Shown here piece after piece: positions 48,188-57,549 of a stretch of DNA of 64,000 nucleotides. The notes beneath the pieces were generated by a model, which made no database searches, had not been told where the DNA came from, and saw only the letters and a program-made list of their open reading frames with translations. The position numbers and the translations under genes are program-made. The number at the start of each line of letters is the position of its first letter. The stretch's first letter is position 1. The DNA is from Salinarimonas sp. (GTDB lineage Bacteria > Pseudomonadota > Alphaproteobacteria > Rhizobiales > Beijerinckiaceae), in contig NZ_CP157794.1 in NCBI RefSeq assembly GCF_040111675.1, positions 3,493,501 through 3,557,500 of the forward strand. The letters are read 5' to 3'.

Positions 48188-49129
48188 ATGTTCCGGATAG
48201 CCCACCTCACGGACCCCCATGTCGGTCCCCTGCCCCGCCCTCGCCTGCGCGAGCTGCTGAACAAGCGGCTCACGGGCTATTTCAACTGGCACCGCGGGCG
48301 CACCAAGGCGCACGACATGGAGCTGCTCGCGCTGCTGGTCTCGGACATGCACGACCAGGAGCCGCATCACATCGCCTGCACGGGCGATGTGGCCAATATC
48401 GGCCTCCCCGAGGAATGGTCGACGGCGCGGGTGTTCCTCGAGGGGCTCGGCCCGCCGGACAAGGTCAGCTTCGTGCCCGGAAACCACGACGCCTATATCG
48501 AGGGCGCGCTCGCGGGGCTGCTCGCCGTGTGCGGGCCCTGGACGGAGGACGACGGCGGGGCGCTCGGCAAGTTCCCCTACGTGCGTCGGCGCGGGCACGT
48601 CGCCCTGGTCGGGCTCTCCTCGGCGATCCCGACCGCGCCTTTCGTGGCGAGCGGCCGTATGGGCAAGCGCCAGATGGAGGCGGCCGAGCGCATCCTCGCG
48701 CAGCTCGGCGAGGAGGGGCTGGTGCGGGTCGTGATGATCCACCACCCGCCCCACGTCGCCGGCGCCTCGGCCGGCCGCAACCTCACCGACGCGAAGAAGT
48801 TCGAGGCGATGGTCGCACGGGTGGGCGCCGAGCTCGTGCTGCACGGCCACAACCATATCGGCTCGGTGGCGACGATCCCCGGCCCCGACGGGGCGGTCGT
48901 CCCGGTGGTGGGCGCGCCCTCCGCCTCCTCGCGCGGCGGCACCATCACCCACCGCGCGGCCTACTACCTCTTCGACATCGACGAGGAGACCGGCAACGGC
49001 CCGCGGATCAAGGCCCAGCTGCGCGGCCTGAAGCCGGACGGCTCGATCGGCTTCCTGGAGGAGGTCTCGCTGACGGAGAAGAGCGGCGGCATCCAGGTGC
49101 GGCTGCGGCGGGAGAAGCGGGCGCGTTAG
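48188..49129 (+). CDS. Calcineurin-like metallophosphoesterase
   Basis: 313 residues. Metal ligands in order: HLTDPHVG, CTGDVANIG, VPGNHDAY, MIHHPPH, LHGHNHIG. Resembles the CpdA/3',5'-cyclic-nucleotide phosphodiesterase-like branch but has extra sequence before the GDxx motif, so substrate is left open. Lone gene after ctrA; the 223-base gap before it shows no gene. Confidence 0.9.
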   Translation: MFRIAHLTDPHVGPLPRPRLRELLNKRLTGYFNWHRGRTKAHDMELLALLVSDMHDQEPHHIACTGDVANIGLPEEWSTARVFLEGLGPPDKVSFVPGNHDAYIEGALAGLLAVCGPWTEDDGGALGKFPYVRRRGHVALVGLSSAIPTAPFVASGRMGKRQMEAAERILAQLGEEGLVRVVMIHHPPHVAGASAGRNLTDAKKFEAMVARVGAELVLHGHNHIGSVATIPGPDGAVVPVVGAPSASSRGGTITHRAAYYLFDIDEETGNGPRIKAQLRGLKPDGSIGFLEEVSLTEKSGGIQVRLRREKRAR

Positions 49130-49138
49130 GCGAGGCCG

Positions 49139-49381
49139 TCATGCGTCGTCGTCCTCGCCGCGGGTCAGCGCCATCAGTTCCTCGGTCGTCATCGTCATCT
49201 TGTACTGCCCGACGGCGCGGGCGAAGCGGCTCATGTTCGTCTGGCCGTCAGCGCGCTTCATGAGGATGTTGCCGTCCGGTGCGCGCTCGAACACGACCGG
49301 GGTCCCCGGCTCGAGGCCGAGCAGGTCGCGAACGGGTTTGGGGAGCCTCACTTGCCCCTTCTTCGTCACGGCAGTCGGCAC
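49139..49381 (-). CDS. Orphan AbrB/MazE/SpoVT-type DNA-binding protein
   Basis: 80 residues with a swapped-hairpin AbrB fold: PTAVTKKGQVRLPKPVRDLLGLEPGTPVVFER. Usually the antitoxin of a VapBC or MazEF pair, but no toxin gene follows on its strand (the next gene downstream is the convergent phosphoesterase). GTG 49381, preceded by GAGG, is preferred to the longer frame. Divergent from bchE. Confidence 0.78.
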   Translation of the reverse strand: MPTAVTKKGQVRLPKPVRDLLGLEPGTPVVFERAPDGNILMKRADGQTNMSRFARAVGQYKMTMTTEELMALTRGEDDDA

Positions 49382-49461
49382 GGCTGCGTCCTCGTTCCGA
49401 TAACAGCCGCGTCCACGGCGCGACGCCCCGACCCACAAGCCCCTCCGCACGACCCCGCACC

Positions 49462-49475
49462 TTGATCCACATCAA
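49462..49475. promoter_or_regulatory. FNR/FnrL-type box before bchE
   Basis: TTGAT-CCAC-ATCAA is a perfect FNR consensus (TTGAT-N4-ATCAA), 59 bases before the bchE start. Activation by low oxygen fits an enzyme of the oxygen-independent cyclase type. Confidence 0.85.
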
Positions 49476-49495
49476 CGTGCGCTGACAGTGCGATG

Positions 49496-49513
49496 TGTCA
49501 GCTTTTCCTGACA
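49496..49513. promoter_or_regulatory. PpsR/CrtJ-type box before bchE
   Basis: TGTCAGCTTTTCCTGACA matches TGT-N12-ACA exactly and lies between the FNR box and the start codon. An additional CTGACA half at 49482-49487 gives a third half-site next to it, so two overlapping dyads are possible. Repression of pigment genes in oxygen is the known PpsR role. Confidence 0.75.
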
Positions 49514-49533
49514 GAACGGTCGGGAGGTCCCCC

Positions 49534-51228
49534 ATGCGCATCATGCTGATCCACCCCAACTACCATTCGGGCGGCGCCGAGATCGCCGGCAACTGGCCGC
49601 CCGCCTGGGTCGCGTACATCGCGGGATCGCTGAAGGCCGCGGGCTTCACCGACGTCGTCTTCCTCGACGCCATGACGAACCACCTCTCGGACGAGGAGAT
49701 CCGGGCCGAGATCGAGAAGGTGAACCCCGACATGGTCGGGACCACCGCCATCACCCCCTCGATCTACAAGGCCGAGCGCACGCTCGAGATCGCCAAGGAG
49801 GTGAACCCCGAGATCGTGACGGTCATCGGCGGCGTCCACGCCACCTTCATGTACAAGCAGGTGCTCTCCGAGGCGCCCTGGATCGACGTGGTCGTGCGCG
49901 GCGAGGGCGAGGAGATCATCGTCGATCTGTGCACCGCCGTGCTGCAGGGCCGCTGGCCGCAGGACCGCAACTCGATCCGCGGCCTCGCCTTCCGGGACGG
50001 CGACCACATCGTCGCGAGCCCGGCCGCGCCCACCGTCAAGAACATCGACGCGATCTCGCCCGACTGGTCGCTGCTCGAATGGGAGAAATACATCTACATC
50101 CCGCTCGGCGTGCGCGTCGCGATCCCGAACATGGCGCGCGGCTGCCCCTTCACCTGCACCTTCTGCAGCCAGTGGAAGTTCTGGCGCGACTACCGGGTGC
50201 GCGACCCGAAGGCGGTGGTCGACGAGATCGAGAGCCTGGTGCGCGACCACGACGTGGGCTTCTTCATCCTCGCGGACGAGGAGCCGACCATCAACAAGAA
50301 GAAGTTCATGGCCTTCTGCCAGGAGCTGATCGACCGCGGCCTCCCCGAGAAGATCAAGTGGGGCATCAACACCCGCGTCACCGACATCCTGCGCGATATC
50401 GACGACCTGAAGTTCTACCGCCAGGCCGGGCTCGTCCACGTCTCGCTCGGCACCGAGGCGGCGGCGCAGATGAAGCTCGACCGCTTCAACAAGGAGACCA
50501 CGATCGAGGACAACCGCCGCGCCATCCAGTCGCTGCGGGACGCCGACATCTTCGTCGAGGCGCAGTTCATCGTCGGCCTCGAGAACGAGACGGCCGAGAC
50601 GCTGGAGGAGACCTACCGCATGGCGCGGGACTGGGATCCGGACCTCGCCAATTGGTCGATGTACACGCCCTGGCCCTATACGCCGCTCTTCCAGGACCTG
50701 GGCGACAAGGTCGAGATCTACGATTTCGACAAGTACAACTTCGTCACCCCGATCATCAAGCCCGACGCCATGGAGCGCGGCGAGCTGCTCGACCGGGTGA
50801 TGAACAATTACCGCCGCTTCTACATGAAGAAGGCCCTGTTCGATTACCCGTGGAAGGGCAAGGGCTTCCGCCGGCGCTACCTGCTCGGCTGCCTCAAGGC
50901 CTTCCTCAAGGCCGGCTTCGCGCGGACCTTCTACGATCTCGGCAAGGTCAACTACTGGGGGCCGCAGTCGAAGGGCAAGGTCGACTTTCACTTCGACGAG
51001 ACCCGCAAGATCGCGCCCGCCCAGGCGGACGAGTGGCAGGCGGCGGCGGACCGCGCCAAGGCGCACCGCCAGGCCAAGCAGAGCGCGGCCCTGCGCGAGC
51101 GCGCCGCCGTCGCCAAGGCGGCCCGGGCGGACGTGCGCGAGGCGCCGCCGGGCGTCGTTGCGGACGCGCCCCGCGAGACCGTGATGGCCTGCGGCGGCGG
51201 CAAGCAGCAGATGGAGGAGGACGCCTGA
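49534..51228 (+). CDS. bchE: Anaerobic Mg-protoporphyrin IX monomethyl ester cyclase
   Basis: Forms the fifth ring of bacteriochlorophyll without oxygen, using radical SAM and cobalamin chemistry. 564 residues: B12-binding-like N-terminal domain to about 150 ([39 protein letters not shown]), then radical SAM core with Fe-S cysteines 204, 208 and 211 in GCPFTCTFC, and [15 protein letters not shown]. The opening motif and length match BchE. A hydrophilic Ala-rich tail closes it. GGGAGG before ATG 49534. Regulated by the FNR and PpsR boxes upstream, if they act as expected. Confidence 0.94.
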   Translation: MRIMLIHPNYHSGGAEIAGNWPPAWVAYIAGSLKAAGFTDVVFLDAMTNHLSDEEIRAEIEKVNPDMVGTTAITPSIYKAERTLEIAKEVNPEIVTVIGGVHATFMYKQVLSEAPWIDVVVRGEGEEIIVDLCTAVLQGRWPQDRNSIRGLAFRDGDHIVASPAAPTVKNIDAISPDWSLLEWEKYIYIPLGVRVAIPNMARGCPFTCTFCSQWKFWRDYRVRDPKAVVDEIESLVRDHDVGFFILADEEPTINKKKFMAFCQELIDRGLPEKIKWGINTRVTDILRDIDDLKFYRQAGLVHVSLGTEAAAQMKLDRFNKETTIEDNRRAIQSLRDADIFVEAQFIVGLENETAETLEETYRMARDWDPDLANWSMYTPWPYTPLFQDLGDKVEIYDFDKYNFVTPIIKPDAMERGELLDRVMNNYRRFYMKKALFDYPWKGKGFRRRYLLGCLKAFLKAGFARTFYDLGKVNYWGPQSKGKVDFHFDETRKIAPAQADEWQAAADRAKAHRQAKQSAALRERAAVAKAARADVREAPPGVVADAPRETVMACGGGKQQMEEDA

Positions 51229-51260
51229 GAGTCCGTCGGCATCCCATGTCGTGCCCGGCC

Positions 51261-51416
51261 GTCATCCCGGACGGCGAAGCCGATCCGGGACCCATACGCT
51301 CGACGTCGTCGCACGACGGATCACGGTGGATGAATGCCGCGCGATACAGCCTGAAGGCTGCGAAACCAGCGTCGGCGCGTATGGGTCCCGGGTCGCCTTT
51401 CGGCGCCCGGGATGAC
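51261..51416. repeat. Long palindromic repeat, family A (copy 3)
   Basis: GTCATCCCGG and CCGGGATGAC close it; the inner pair GGGACCCATACGC (51287-51299) and GCGTATGGGTCCC (51377-51389) is perfect. It sits between bchE and bchJ and probably separates their expression. Confidence 0.78.
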
Positions 51417-51463
51417 ATCGCTCCGAGGCGCCCTCCCCTCCCTCGAACGGAGATCCCACACCG

Positions 51464-52111
51464 ATGAGCGCCACGGCCCTCGTCTCGAACCCGGACGCAC
51501 CCCCCGCCGCCGCATCCGCGCGAATCGGCCCCAACGCCGTCATCCAGATGCGCGAGGTGATGATCGAGGAGCTCGGCCGGCGCGAGGCCGGCCGGCTCCT
51601 CGCCCAGGCCGGCCTGTCGGCCTACGTGTTCGAGCCGCCCGCCGAGATGGTCGACGAGGCGGAGGTCGCCGCCCTCCACCAGACGCTGCGCACGACGCTC
51701 GGCGAGACCCGCGCCGGCGCCATGGCCTTCGAGGCCGGGCTGCGCACCGGGCGCTATCTCCTCGCCAACCGCATCCCGGCGCCCGCGCGCGCGGTGCTGA
51801 CGCTGCTGCCGGCGCCGCTGGCGAGCCGCGTCCTGCTGCAGGCGGTGGCGAAGCATTCCTGGACCTTCGCCGGCTCCGGGCGCTTCGAGGTGCTCTCGAC
51901 GAACCCGGCGCTCGTGCGCATCACCGACTGCGCGCTGGTGCGCGGCCTCTCTTTGCGCCAGCCGGGCTGCGCCTTCTACACCGGCACCTTCGAGGCGCTG
52001 TTCCGCGCCCTCGTCCATCGCGACGCCCGCGCCCGTCAGACGGCCTGCGAGGGCCGCGGCGATCGTGCCTGCCTGTTCGAGATCAGCTGGACCTCTCGCG
52101 GTCGCGCCTGA
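51464..52111 (+). CDS. bchJ: BchJ-like (4-vinyl reductase domain) protein
   Basis: 215 residues. GPNAVIQMREVMIEELGRREAGRLLAQAG near 23 and a C-terminal V4R (4-vinyl reductase) domain ending GFxxALF-like AFYTGTFEALFRALVHRDARARQTACEGRGDRACLFEISW. BchJ is needed for efficient bacteriochlorophyll synthesis, though true divinyl reductase activity belongs to other enzymes. Same strand as bchE, 235 bases after it with a palindrome between. GGAG before ATG 51464. Confidence 0.88.
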   Translation: MSATALVSNPDAPPAAASARIGPNAVIQMREVMIEELGRREAGRLLAQAGLSAYVFEPPAEMVDEAEVAALHQTLRTTLGETRAGAMAFEAGLRTGRYLLANRIPAPARAVLTLLPAPLASRVLLQAVAKHSWTFAGSGRFEVLSTNPALVRITDCALVRGLSLRQPGCAFYTGTFEALFRALVHRDARARQTACEGRGDRACLFEISWTSRGRA

Positions 52112-52211
52112 TCTCGCGGCGCACCGAGACGAGCTGCCAGATGCCGAAGGCGAGCGGCAGCAGAAGCCAGATCCCGGCCTTGCCGAGCGTGAGGATTTCC
52201 GCGCCTGTCAT
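52083..52211 (-). CDS. Possible 42-residue single-pass membrane protein
   Basis: MTGAEILTLGKAGIWLLLPLAF... then a basic cytoplasmic end (VRREIRRDRERSS). One transmembrane segment at about 10-28 and positive-inside tail. It follows the TlpA gene on the same strand by 98 bases and overlaps the end of bchJ by 29 bases on the other strand. ATG 52211 lacks a strong ribosome binding site. Not recognised; the shape recalls small heme-export proteins but no specific match is claimed. Confidence 0.45.
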   Translation of the reverse strand: MTGAEILTLGKAGIWLLLPLAFGIWQLVSVRREIRRDRERSS

Positions 52212-52309
52212 CGGTCGATCCCTCCGTCCTGCGCTCGCCTACGCACGTGCGGGCCGATCCGATCGCCGCCGGCGCGCGCCTGCGACGCCGCGCCGCCGCT
52301 CGGCCCTCG

Positions 52310-52972
52310 TCACCCATCACGGCCGAGGGCGGCGCGGATCATCGCCAGCGCGTCCTCGCTCGCCCATTCGGCCGGGCCCTTCAGCACGGCGAGCTCGCAA
52401 TTGTTCTCGCCGATGAGGATCGTGGTGGGCAGGCCGACCACGTGGCCCGAGCGCTGGAGGGTCTGCATCAGCGTGCCCTCGTTCTCGGCGTAATAGGCGA
52501 GGTCGTCGACGCCGTGCTCCTCGAGCCAGGCGCGGGGGCGGTCGATGTTGCGGGTGTCGACGTTGATCGCGACCACCTCGAACGCCTCGCCGCCGAGCTC
52601 CGCCTGGAGCGCGTCGAGGGCGGGCATCTCCTCGCGGCAGGGCGCGCACCAGGTGGCCCAGAGATTCACGAGCACGGTCTTGCCGGAGAAGTCGGCGAGC
52701 GTCAGCGGCTCGCCCTCGGGGCCGGCGAAGGCGATCTCCGGCGCGAGCCGGGGCGCGCCGTGCACCGAGACGGCCGCGACCTCGCCCGTGGCGGTGGGCG
52801 CGACGCGCGCGAGCGTCTCCTGTGCCGGAATGCAGGCCTCGGCGACCGCTTCGGTGTTGCGGGAGGCGAGCGCGAAAGCTACGACGGCAGCCGCGACGAC
52901 GACGACCGCGCCGATCAGGGCGGGGCCGCGGCGCGAGCGGGGCTTCTGGGTATCGGGCGTCTCGTCGGTCAT
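52310..52972 (-). CDS. TlpA-family membrane-anchored thioredoxin
   Basis: 220 residues. N-terminal membrane anchor (about 18-37), then a periplasmic thioredoxin fold with W-A-T-W-C109-A-P-C112, [18 protein letters not shown] region and cis-proline GLPTTIL. TlpA proteins reduce cytochrome c or oxidase assembly factors. Divergent from argH by 26 bases, a pairing common in this bacterial order. Confidence 0.92.
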   Translation of the reverse strand: MTDETPDTQKPRSRRGPALIGAVVVVAAAVVAFALASRNTEAVAEACIPAQETLARVAPTATGEVAAVSVHGAPRLAPEIAFAGPEGEPLTLADFSGKTVLVNLWATWCAPCREEMPALDALQAELGGEAFEVVAINVDTRNIDRPRAWLEEHGVDDLAYYAENEGTLMQTLQRSGHVVGLPTTILIGENNCELAVLKGPAEWASEDALAMIRAALGRDG

Positions 52973-52998
52973 CGGATCACGAACTCGAGGGGTTACGC

Positions 52999-54408
52999 GT
53001 GAGCAATCGGATGTGGGGCGGCCGTTTCGAGAGCGGCCCGGCCGAGATCATGGAGGAGATCAACGCCTCCATCGACTTCGACAAGCGGCTCGCGGCCCAG
53101 GACATCCGGGGCTCCCTCGCGCATGCGGCCATGCTCGCGGAGACCGGCATCCTGTCGAGAGAGGATGTGGGCGCGATCTCCGACGGGCTCAAGTCGATTC
53201 TGCGTGAGATCGAGGCGGGCACGTTCACGTTCTCGCGGGCGCTGGAGGACATCCACATGAACGTGGAGTCTCGCCTGCGCGACCTGATCGGCCCCGCCGC
53301 CGGGCGTCTCCACACCGCGCGCTCGCGCAACGACCAGGTCGCGACCGACATGCGGCTGTGGGTGCGCGACACGATCGACGCGCTCGACGCCCAGCTCGCC
53401 GATCTCCAGCAGGCGCTGGCGGAGAAGGCGCAAGCCTTCGCCGGGGCGGTAATGCCGGGCTTCACCCATCTGCAATCGGCCCAGCCCGTCACCTTCGGGC
53501 ACCATTGCCTGGCCTATGTCGAGATGCTCGGGCGCGACCGCGGCCGCTTCGCCGACGCGCGGGCGCGCCTCAACGAGTGCCCGCTCGGCGCGGCGGCGCT
53601 CGCCGGCACGTCCTTCCCCATCGACCGCGCCATGACCGCGAAGGCGCTCGGCTTCGACCGACCGACCGCGAATTCCCTCGATTCCGTCTCCGACCGCGAT
53701 TTCGCGCTGGAGACGCTCTCCGCGGCCGCGATCTGCGCGGTGCATCTCTCCCGCTTCGCGGAGGAGATCACGCTGTGGATGACGCCCCAGTTCGCGTTCG
53801 TGAAGCTCTCGGACAAGTTCACGACGGGCTCCTCGATCATGCCGCAGAAGCGCAACCCGGACGCGGCCGAGCTGGTGCGCGGCAAGACCGGGCGCGTGCT
53901 CGGGGCGCTGCAGGGGCTGTTCGTCGTGATGAAGGGCCTGCCGCTGACCTATTCGAAGGACATGCAGGAGGACAAGGAGGGTGTCTTCGACGCGCTCCAG
54001 ACGCTCTCGCTCTGCATCGCCGCCATGGCCGGCATGGTGCGCGACCTGGAGCCGGACACGAAGGCGATGAAGAAGTGGGCCGGCGCCGGCTTCTCCACCG
54101 CCACCGACCTCGCCGACTGGCTGGTGCGGGTGCTCGGCCTGCCCTTCCGCGACGCGCATCACGTCACCGGCCGCCTCGTCGGGCTCGCCGCCCAGCGCGG
54201 GGTGGGGCTCGAGAAGCTCACGCTCGCCGAGATGCAGGAGGCCGAGCCGCGGATCACCGAGGCGATCTTCGAGGTGCTCGGCGTCGAGAAGTCGGTGAAG
54301 AGCCGCGTCAGCTACGGCGGCACCGCGCCCGCCAACGTCAAGCGCCAGGCCAGGCGCTGGCTGACGCAGCTGGCGAAGGAGAAGGAGACGCGGGCGCGCG
54401 GCGCGTGA
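52999..54408 (+). CDS. argH: Argininosuccinate lyase
   Basis: Last step of arginine synthesis. 469 residues: [51 protein letters not shown], and the fumarase/aspartase signature [15 protein letters not shown] start at 52999. Full length. Followed by a family B palindrome. Confidence 0.96.
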   Translation: MSNRMWGGRFESGPAEIMEEINASIDFDKRLAAQDIRGSLAHAAMLAETGILSREDVGAISDGLKSILREIEAGTFTFSRALEDIHMNVESRLRDLIGPAAGRLHTARSRNDQVATDMRLWVRDTIDALDAQLADLQQALAEKAQAFAGAVMPGFTHLQSAQPVTFGHHCLAYVEMLGRDRGRFADARARLNECPLGAAALAGTSFPIDRAMTAKALGFDRPTANSLDSVSDRDFALETLSAAAICAVHLSRFAEEITLWMTPQFAFVKLSDKFTTGSSIMPQKRNPDAAELVRGKTGRVLGALQGLFVVMKGLPLTYSKDMQEDKEGVFDALQTLSLCIAAMAGMVRDLEPDTKAMKKWAGAGFSTATDLADWLVRVLGLPFRDAHHVTGRLVGLAAQRGVGLEKLTLAEMQEAEPRITEAIFEVLGVEKSVKSRVSYGGTAPANVKRQARRWLTQLAKEKETRARGA

Positions 54409-54460
54409 CGTGAAAACGGTCGATGCGGCCTGCTGCGCACATGCGAGCGGCGCGTCGTCT

Positions 54461-54624
54461 TTCCGTCCCTGTAGGGGAAGGTGGCGCCGCGCCGGAGGCG
54501 CGTTCCGCGAAGCGGACCCCCCGGTAGCGTCCGGATCGACCGTCCATTTCGGCTTCGCCGAACGCGCGTGCCGCGCGCCCCATCCGTCTCGGCTTCGCCG
54601 AGACACCTTCCCCTACAGGGAAGG
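54461..54624. repeat. Palindromic repeat, family B (copy 2)
   Basis: CCCTGTAGGGGAAGGTG (54467-54483) and its exact complement (54604-54620) close it; inside are TTCCGCGAAGCGGA and TCTCGGCTTCGCCGAGA. It is the intact form of the repeat that the IS5-type element interrupted at 14144. Confidence 0.78.
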
Positions 54625-54647
54625 AGAAGGGGTCGGCGTGGGCCTCG

Positions 54648-55124
54648 TCACCCCGCCCCGATCTCCCGCACGAAGGTCTCGAGCTTCTCGCGGAAGGCGG
54701 GCGTGCCCTCGTCGCGACGGGTGAGGTCGAGCACGGCCCGTGGGGACGGCCCCATGATGCGGGCCATGTCCTCGCCGGCTTCCGGCAGTCCCGCGCCGGC
54801 GCAGGTGTAGAGCGTGGCGTAGTCGCGCAGACGCGCCTTGTTCTGCATCAGGAAGGCGCGCGCCGGCGGGCTGATGTGCGAGGCCCAGATCGGCGTGCTG
54901 ACGACGACGAGGTCGTAGTCTTCGAGCCGCGTATCCATCGGCGCGATCGGCGCCGGCTGCGCGCGGCGCGCGGCGATGATCGCACGAACGAGCCCGATCA
55001 GCCCGCGAAAGCGTCCGTCGGCGGGGCGGATCTCGGCGAGATCGGCCCCGATCCGCGCCGCGAGCGCCTCGGCGGCCCGGCGGGTATGGCCGCTGTGCGA
55101 GTGATAGGCGACGAGGGTGCGCAT
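54648..55124 (-). CDS. Flavodoxin-family protein
   Basis: 158 residues. Opens with the FMN phosphate loop YHSHSGHTRRAAEALAARIGADL and has VVVSTPIWASHISPPARAFL (PIWA motif), typical of the NADPH-dependent FMN reductase/flavodoxin-like proteins related to protoporphyrinogen oxidase HemG and WrbA. Electron partner unknown. Lone minus-strand gene. Confidence 0.85.
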   Translation of the reverse strand: MRTLVAYHSHSGHTRRAAEALAARIGADLAEIRPADGRFRGLIGLVRAIIAARRAQPAPIAPMDTRLEDYDLVVVSTPIWASHISPPARAFLMQNKARLRDYATLYTCAGAGLPEAGEDMARIMGPSPRAVLDLTRRDEGTPAFREKLETFVREIGAG

Positions 55125-55191
55125 GCCGTCCGCCTCCGCGAGCGGTGAAGCTTACGCCCGCAACGCCGGCCATGGCCACCCGGTTCGCCCC

Positions 55192-56679
55192 TCACGCGGC
55201 GGCGCGGTAATCCGGCGCGCTCGCGACATAGCGCCCATAGGCCTCCGCGTTCGGCGGCAGCAGGAAGTTCGCCAGCGGATTGCGCGCGCGGACCCGGCAG
55301 CCCATGTCGCCGACGAGCTCGTCGAGATGCCGGAAATGATAGGGCGCCGCGCACAGCCCGCCATAGGCCTGCGCCACGGGCCGCACCTGCCTGCGCCACC
55401 TCAGATGCTCCTCGATCGCCGCGTTCATCGCCTCCTTCGTCGGCTGCGGCACGAGCATGCCGTCGACGAAGCGCACCAGCCATTCCGCCGCGATCTCGCT
55501 CGTCAGCACGCTGGCGAAGCTCGAGTTGAAGCCGACGAAGCCGAGATCCGGCACGTCCGGATTGACGATCAGACGGTAGAGCCGGAACTGGCCGTCGGGC
55601 TCGCGGATCGCGTCGAGCACCGCCTCGGGCAGGTAGGAGACGCCGAGCTTCCAGCCCGTCGCCTGGATAGCGACGTCGACGGGCAGCCGCTCGCCGCCGG
55701 TGAGGACGACGTGGCCGTCCTCGTAATGGTCGAAGGTGCCGCGATAGGCGGTGATCCGCCCCTGGTGCAGGAGCTCGAAGAAGCCTTCCGTCGCGACGGG
55801 GAGCCCGCAATAGATCGTCTCCTCGATGGGCTTGTCCGGCCGCATGCCGAGCTTCGAGAGCCCGAATTGCCGGTCGAGCAGCGTCTCCAGCGCGCGCCAG
55901 TTGGCCCACACCGCGGGCTTGGCGAGCACGTGCGCCGCGCGCCCGGCCGCCGAGAGGCCCCATGAGGGGAACATCCGCTCGGAGGCGCGGGCGTAGAGGA
56001 TGTGCTTGAAGTTGACCACGTTCCCGAAGCGGTAGGGAATGCGCCAGACCGGCTCGCGATAGACGATCGAGACCGAGCGCGCGCCCTCCTTCGCCGCGCT
56101 GACCGCGACGTCGGTGGCGGATTTCGAGAAGCCGAGCACCACGACGTCCTTGTCGCGCACCAGCGCCGGGTCGGTGTACTCGCACGAATGCAGCACCGTT
56201 CCGCCCTCGGCCACGAAGTCGTCCTGGCCCGGGTGGGTCGGCATGTTCTTGTCGTTGAACACGCCCGAAGCCACGACGAGGACGTCGCATTCCGTCGTCT
56301 CGCTCGCGCCGTCGTCGTCGCGCGTCTCGACGCTCCAGCCGCCGTCCGCATGGCGGTCGGTACGGGTGACCGTGCGGCCGAAGCGGATCAGCGGCAGGAG
56401 GCCGTTCTCCTCCGCGAAGCCGCGCAGATACTCGTAGACCTGCCGCCCCGTCGGCCATTCGGGATAGCCCTCCGGCATCGGCCGGCCGGTGTAGCGGTAG
56501 AGGTCCTTCGGGCTCTGGGTCTTGATGCCCGGATAGGAGCGTGAGGGCTCCCAGACGCCGCCGAGATCGCCGGCGCGCTCGAAGACGGTCACGGCGTGGC
56601 CGCGCCGCATGAAGGCGTTCGCCGCCGCGAGGCCGGACACGCCGGCCCCGACGACGCACACGCGCTTGCGTGTCGCCAT
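55192..56679 (-). CDS. Flavin-dependent monooxygenase (FMO/BVMO-like)
   Basis: 495 residues. FAD loop GAGVSGLAAANAFM at about 10, second nucleotide (NADPH) loop GFSKSATDVAVSAA near 180, and LGGVWEPSRSYPGIKTQSPKDLY which resembles FMO and Baeyer-Villiger families. ATATGW near 340 is a conserved FMO closing motif (IQATGWK). Starts ATG 56679. Divergent AraC regulator and co-oriented cupin gene suggest one catabolic unit. Substrate unknown. Confidence 0.88.
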   Translation of the reverse strand: MATRKRVCVVGAGVSGLAAANAFMRRGHAVTVFERAGDLGGVWEPSRSYPGIKTQSPKDLYRYTGRPMPEGYPEWPTGRQVYEYLRGFAEENGLLPLIRFGRTVTRTDRHADGGWSVETRDDDGASETTECDVLVVASGVFNDKNMPTHPGQDDFVAEGGTVLHSCEYTDPALVRDKDVVVLGFSKSATDVAVSAAKEGARSVSIVYREPVWRIPYRFGNVVNFKHILYARASERMFPSWGLSAAGRAAHVLAKPAVWANWRALETLLDRQFGLSKLGMRPDKPIEETIYCGLPVATEGFFELLHQGRITAYRGTFDHYEDGHVVLTGGERLPVDVAIQATGWKLGVSYLPEAVLDAIREPDGQFRLYRLIVNPDVPDLGFVGFNSSFASVLTSEIAAEWLVRFVDGMLVPQPTKEAMNAAIEEHLRWRRQVRPVAQAYGGLCAAPYHFRHLDELVGDMGCRVRARNPLANFLLPPNAEAYGRYVASAPDYRAAA

Positions 56680-56720
56680 GGGATGTCTCCTGGTTTTCAC
56701 GAGTGGCGGGCGGGCGCGAG

Positions 56721-56828
56721 ATCTCCCCGCAGGGGAGGTCGGCGGCCGAAGGCCGACGGGTGGGGCGATTCGAGGCCCGCCCCTCCGGTCCGCGGCTGCG
56801 CCGCGGCCCACCTCCCCTGCGGGGAGAT
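56721..56828. repeat. Palindromic repeat, family C (copy 3)
   Basis: ATCTCCCCGCAGGGGAGGT and its exact 19-base complement (56810-56828) bound it, with GGCCGAAGGCCGACGGGTGG in the left part. It separates the FMO gene from the cupin gene in the same operon. Confidence 0.75.
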
Positions 56829-56852
56829 GCCGCCGCGCGGCGCTCTACGCCC

Positions 56853-57350
56853 TCACTTCATGTTCAGCGGGTCGAAGGCCATCTCTTCCGGCTTGAGGAA
56901 GAGCACCTCGCGCATGGCCGACTGGCGCACCACCTCGGCGGGGTCGCCGAGATTGTGGAGGTTGTCGAAGAGCTCGCGCAGGCGCCGGGCCGGGCTCACC
57001 CAGAACAGGGCGCGGGCGTTCTGCTGCGTGAGATTGTAGTAGCCGTGCGGGATGCCCATGGGCATGCACACGAGATCGCCGGCATGGGCCTGGTGATGCT
57101 CGCCGTCGAGATAGAGGTCGAAGCGGCCCTCGAGCACGAAGATGAACTCGTCCTGCGTCGGGTGGACGTGCGGCGGCACGAAGGTGCCCGGCGGGTCGAG
57201 CGTCTCGAAGGAGAAGCAGCTCTGGCCTTCGGTCTTGAGCCAGTAGGTGTGGCCGAGGATCGACCATTCGACCGCGTTCAGTCCCGTGCCGGCCTTGGTG
57301 ATGCCGGGGCCGGTCATGACGGGGGCCATGTTGGCGGGGGTCTTGTCCAT
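56853..57350 (-). CDS. Cupin-domain protein
   Basis: 165 residues. One cupin barrel with metal ligands in PPHVHPTQDEFIFVLEGRFDLYLDG (motif 1, H, H, E) and GDLVCMPMGIPHGYYN (motif 2, H). Could be a dioxygenase-like enzyme or a binding protein for the FMO substrate. Likely first gene of the minus-strand unit, divergent from the AraC regulator. Confidence 0.85.
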   Translation of the reverse strand: MDKTPANMAPVMTGPGITKAGTGLNAVEWSILGHTYWLKTEGQSCFSFETLDPPGTFVPPHVHPTQDEFIFVLEGRFDLYLDGEHHQAHAGDLVCMPMGIPHGYYNLTQQNARALFWVSPARRLRELFDNLHNLGDPAEVVRQSAMREVLFLKPEEMAFDPLNMK

Positions 57351-57480
57351 GTTCTCTCCTCCCGTGGCCCCGGGCCGGTGTTCCGGTCCTCGCGAGCCTC
57401 GTGTTCCCATGGGGCAGTGAAGCGCGGAACGGAGCGCGCGTCTATCCGCTGGGCGCAGCGACTGTCCGCCGAGCGAAACG

Positions 57481-57494
57481 CGTGTCCTGACACG
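57481..57494. promoter_or_regulatory. Palindrome in the araC/cupin promoter
   Basis: CGTGTC-CT-GACACG lies 56 bases before the AraC start in the 199-base divergent promoter. Candidate operator for that regulator. Confidence 0.4.
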
Positions 57495-57549
57495 AGCCCT
57501 GGAGCCTGCTAACCTCCGCCTCGGGATCCCGGAACGGGAGGGAGGCGTC

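Noticed and set aside
52083..52211. CcmD identity for the 42-residue protein
   Set aside because: Size and topology are similar but no ccm gene is adjacent and the motif after the membrane segment differs, so only a hypothetical call is made.
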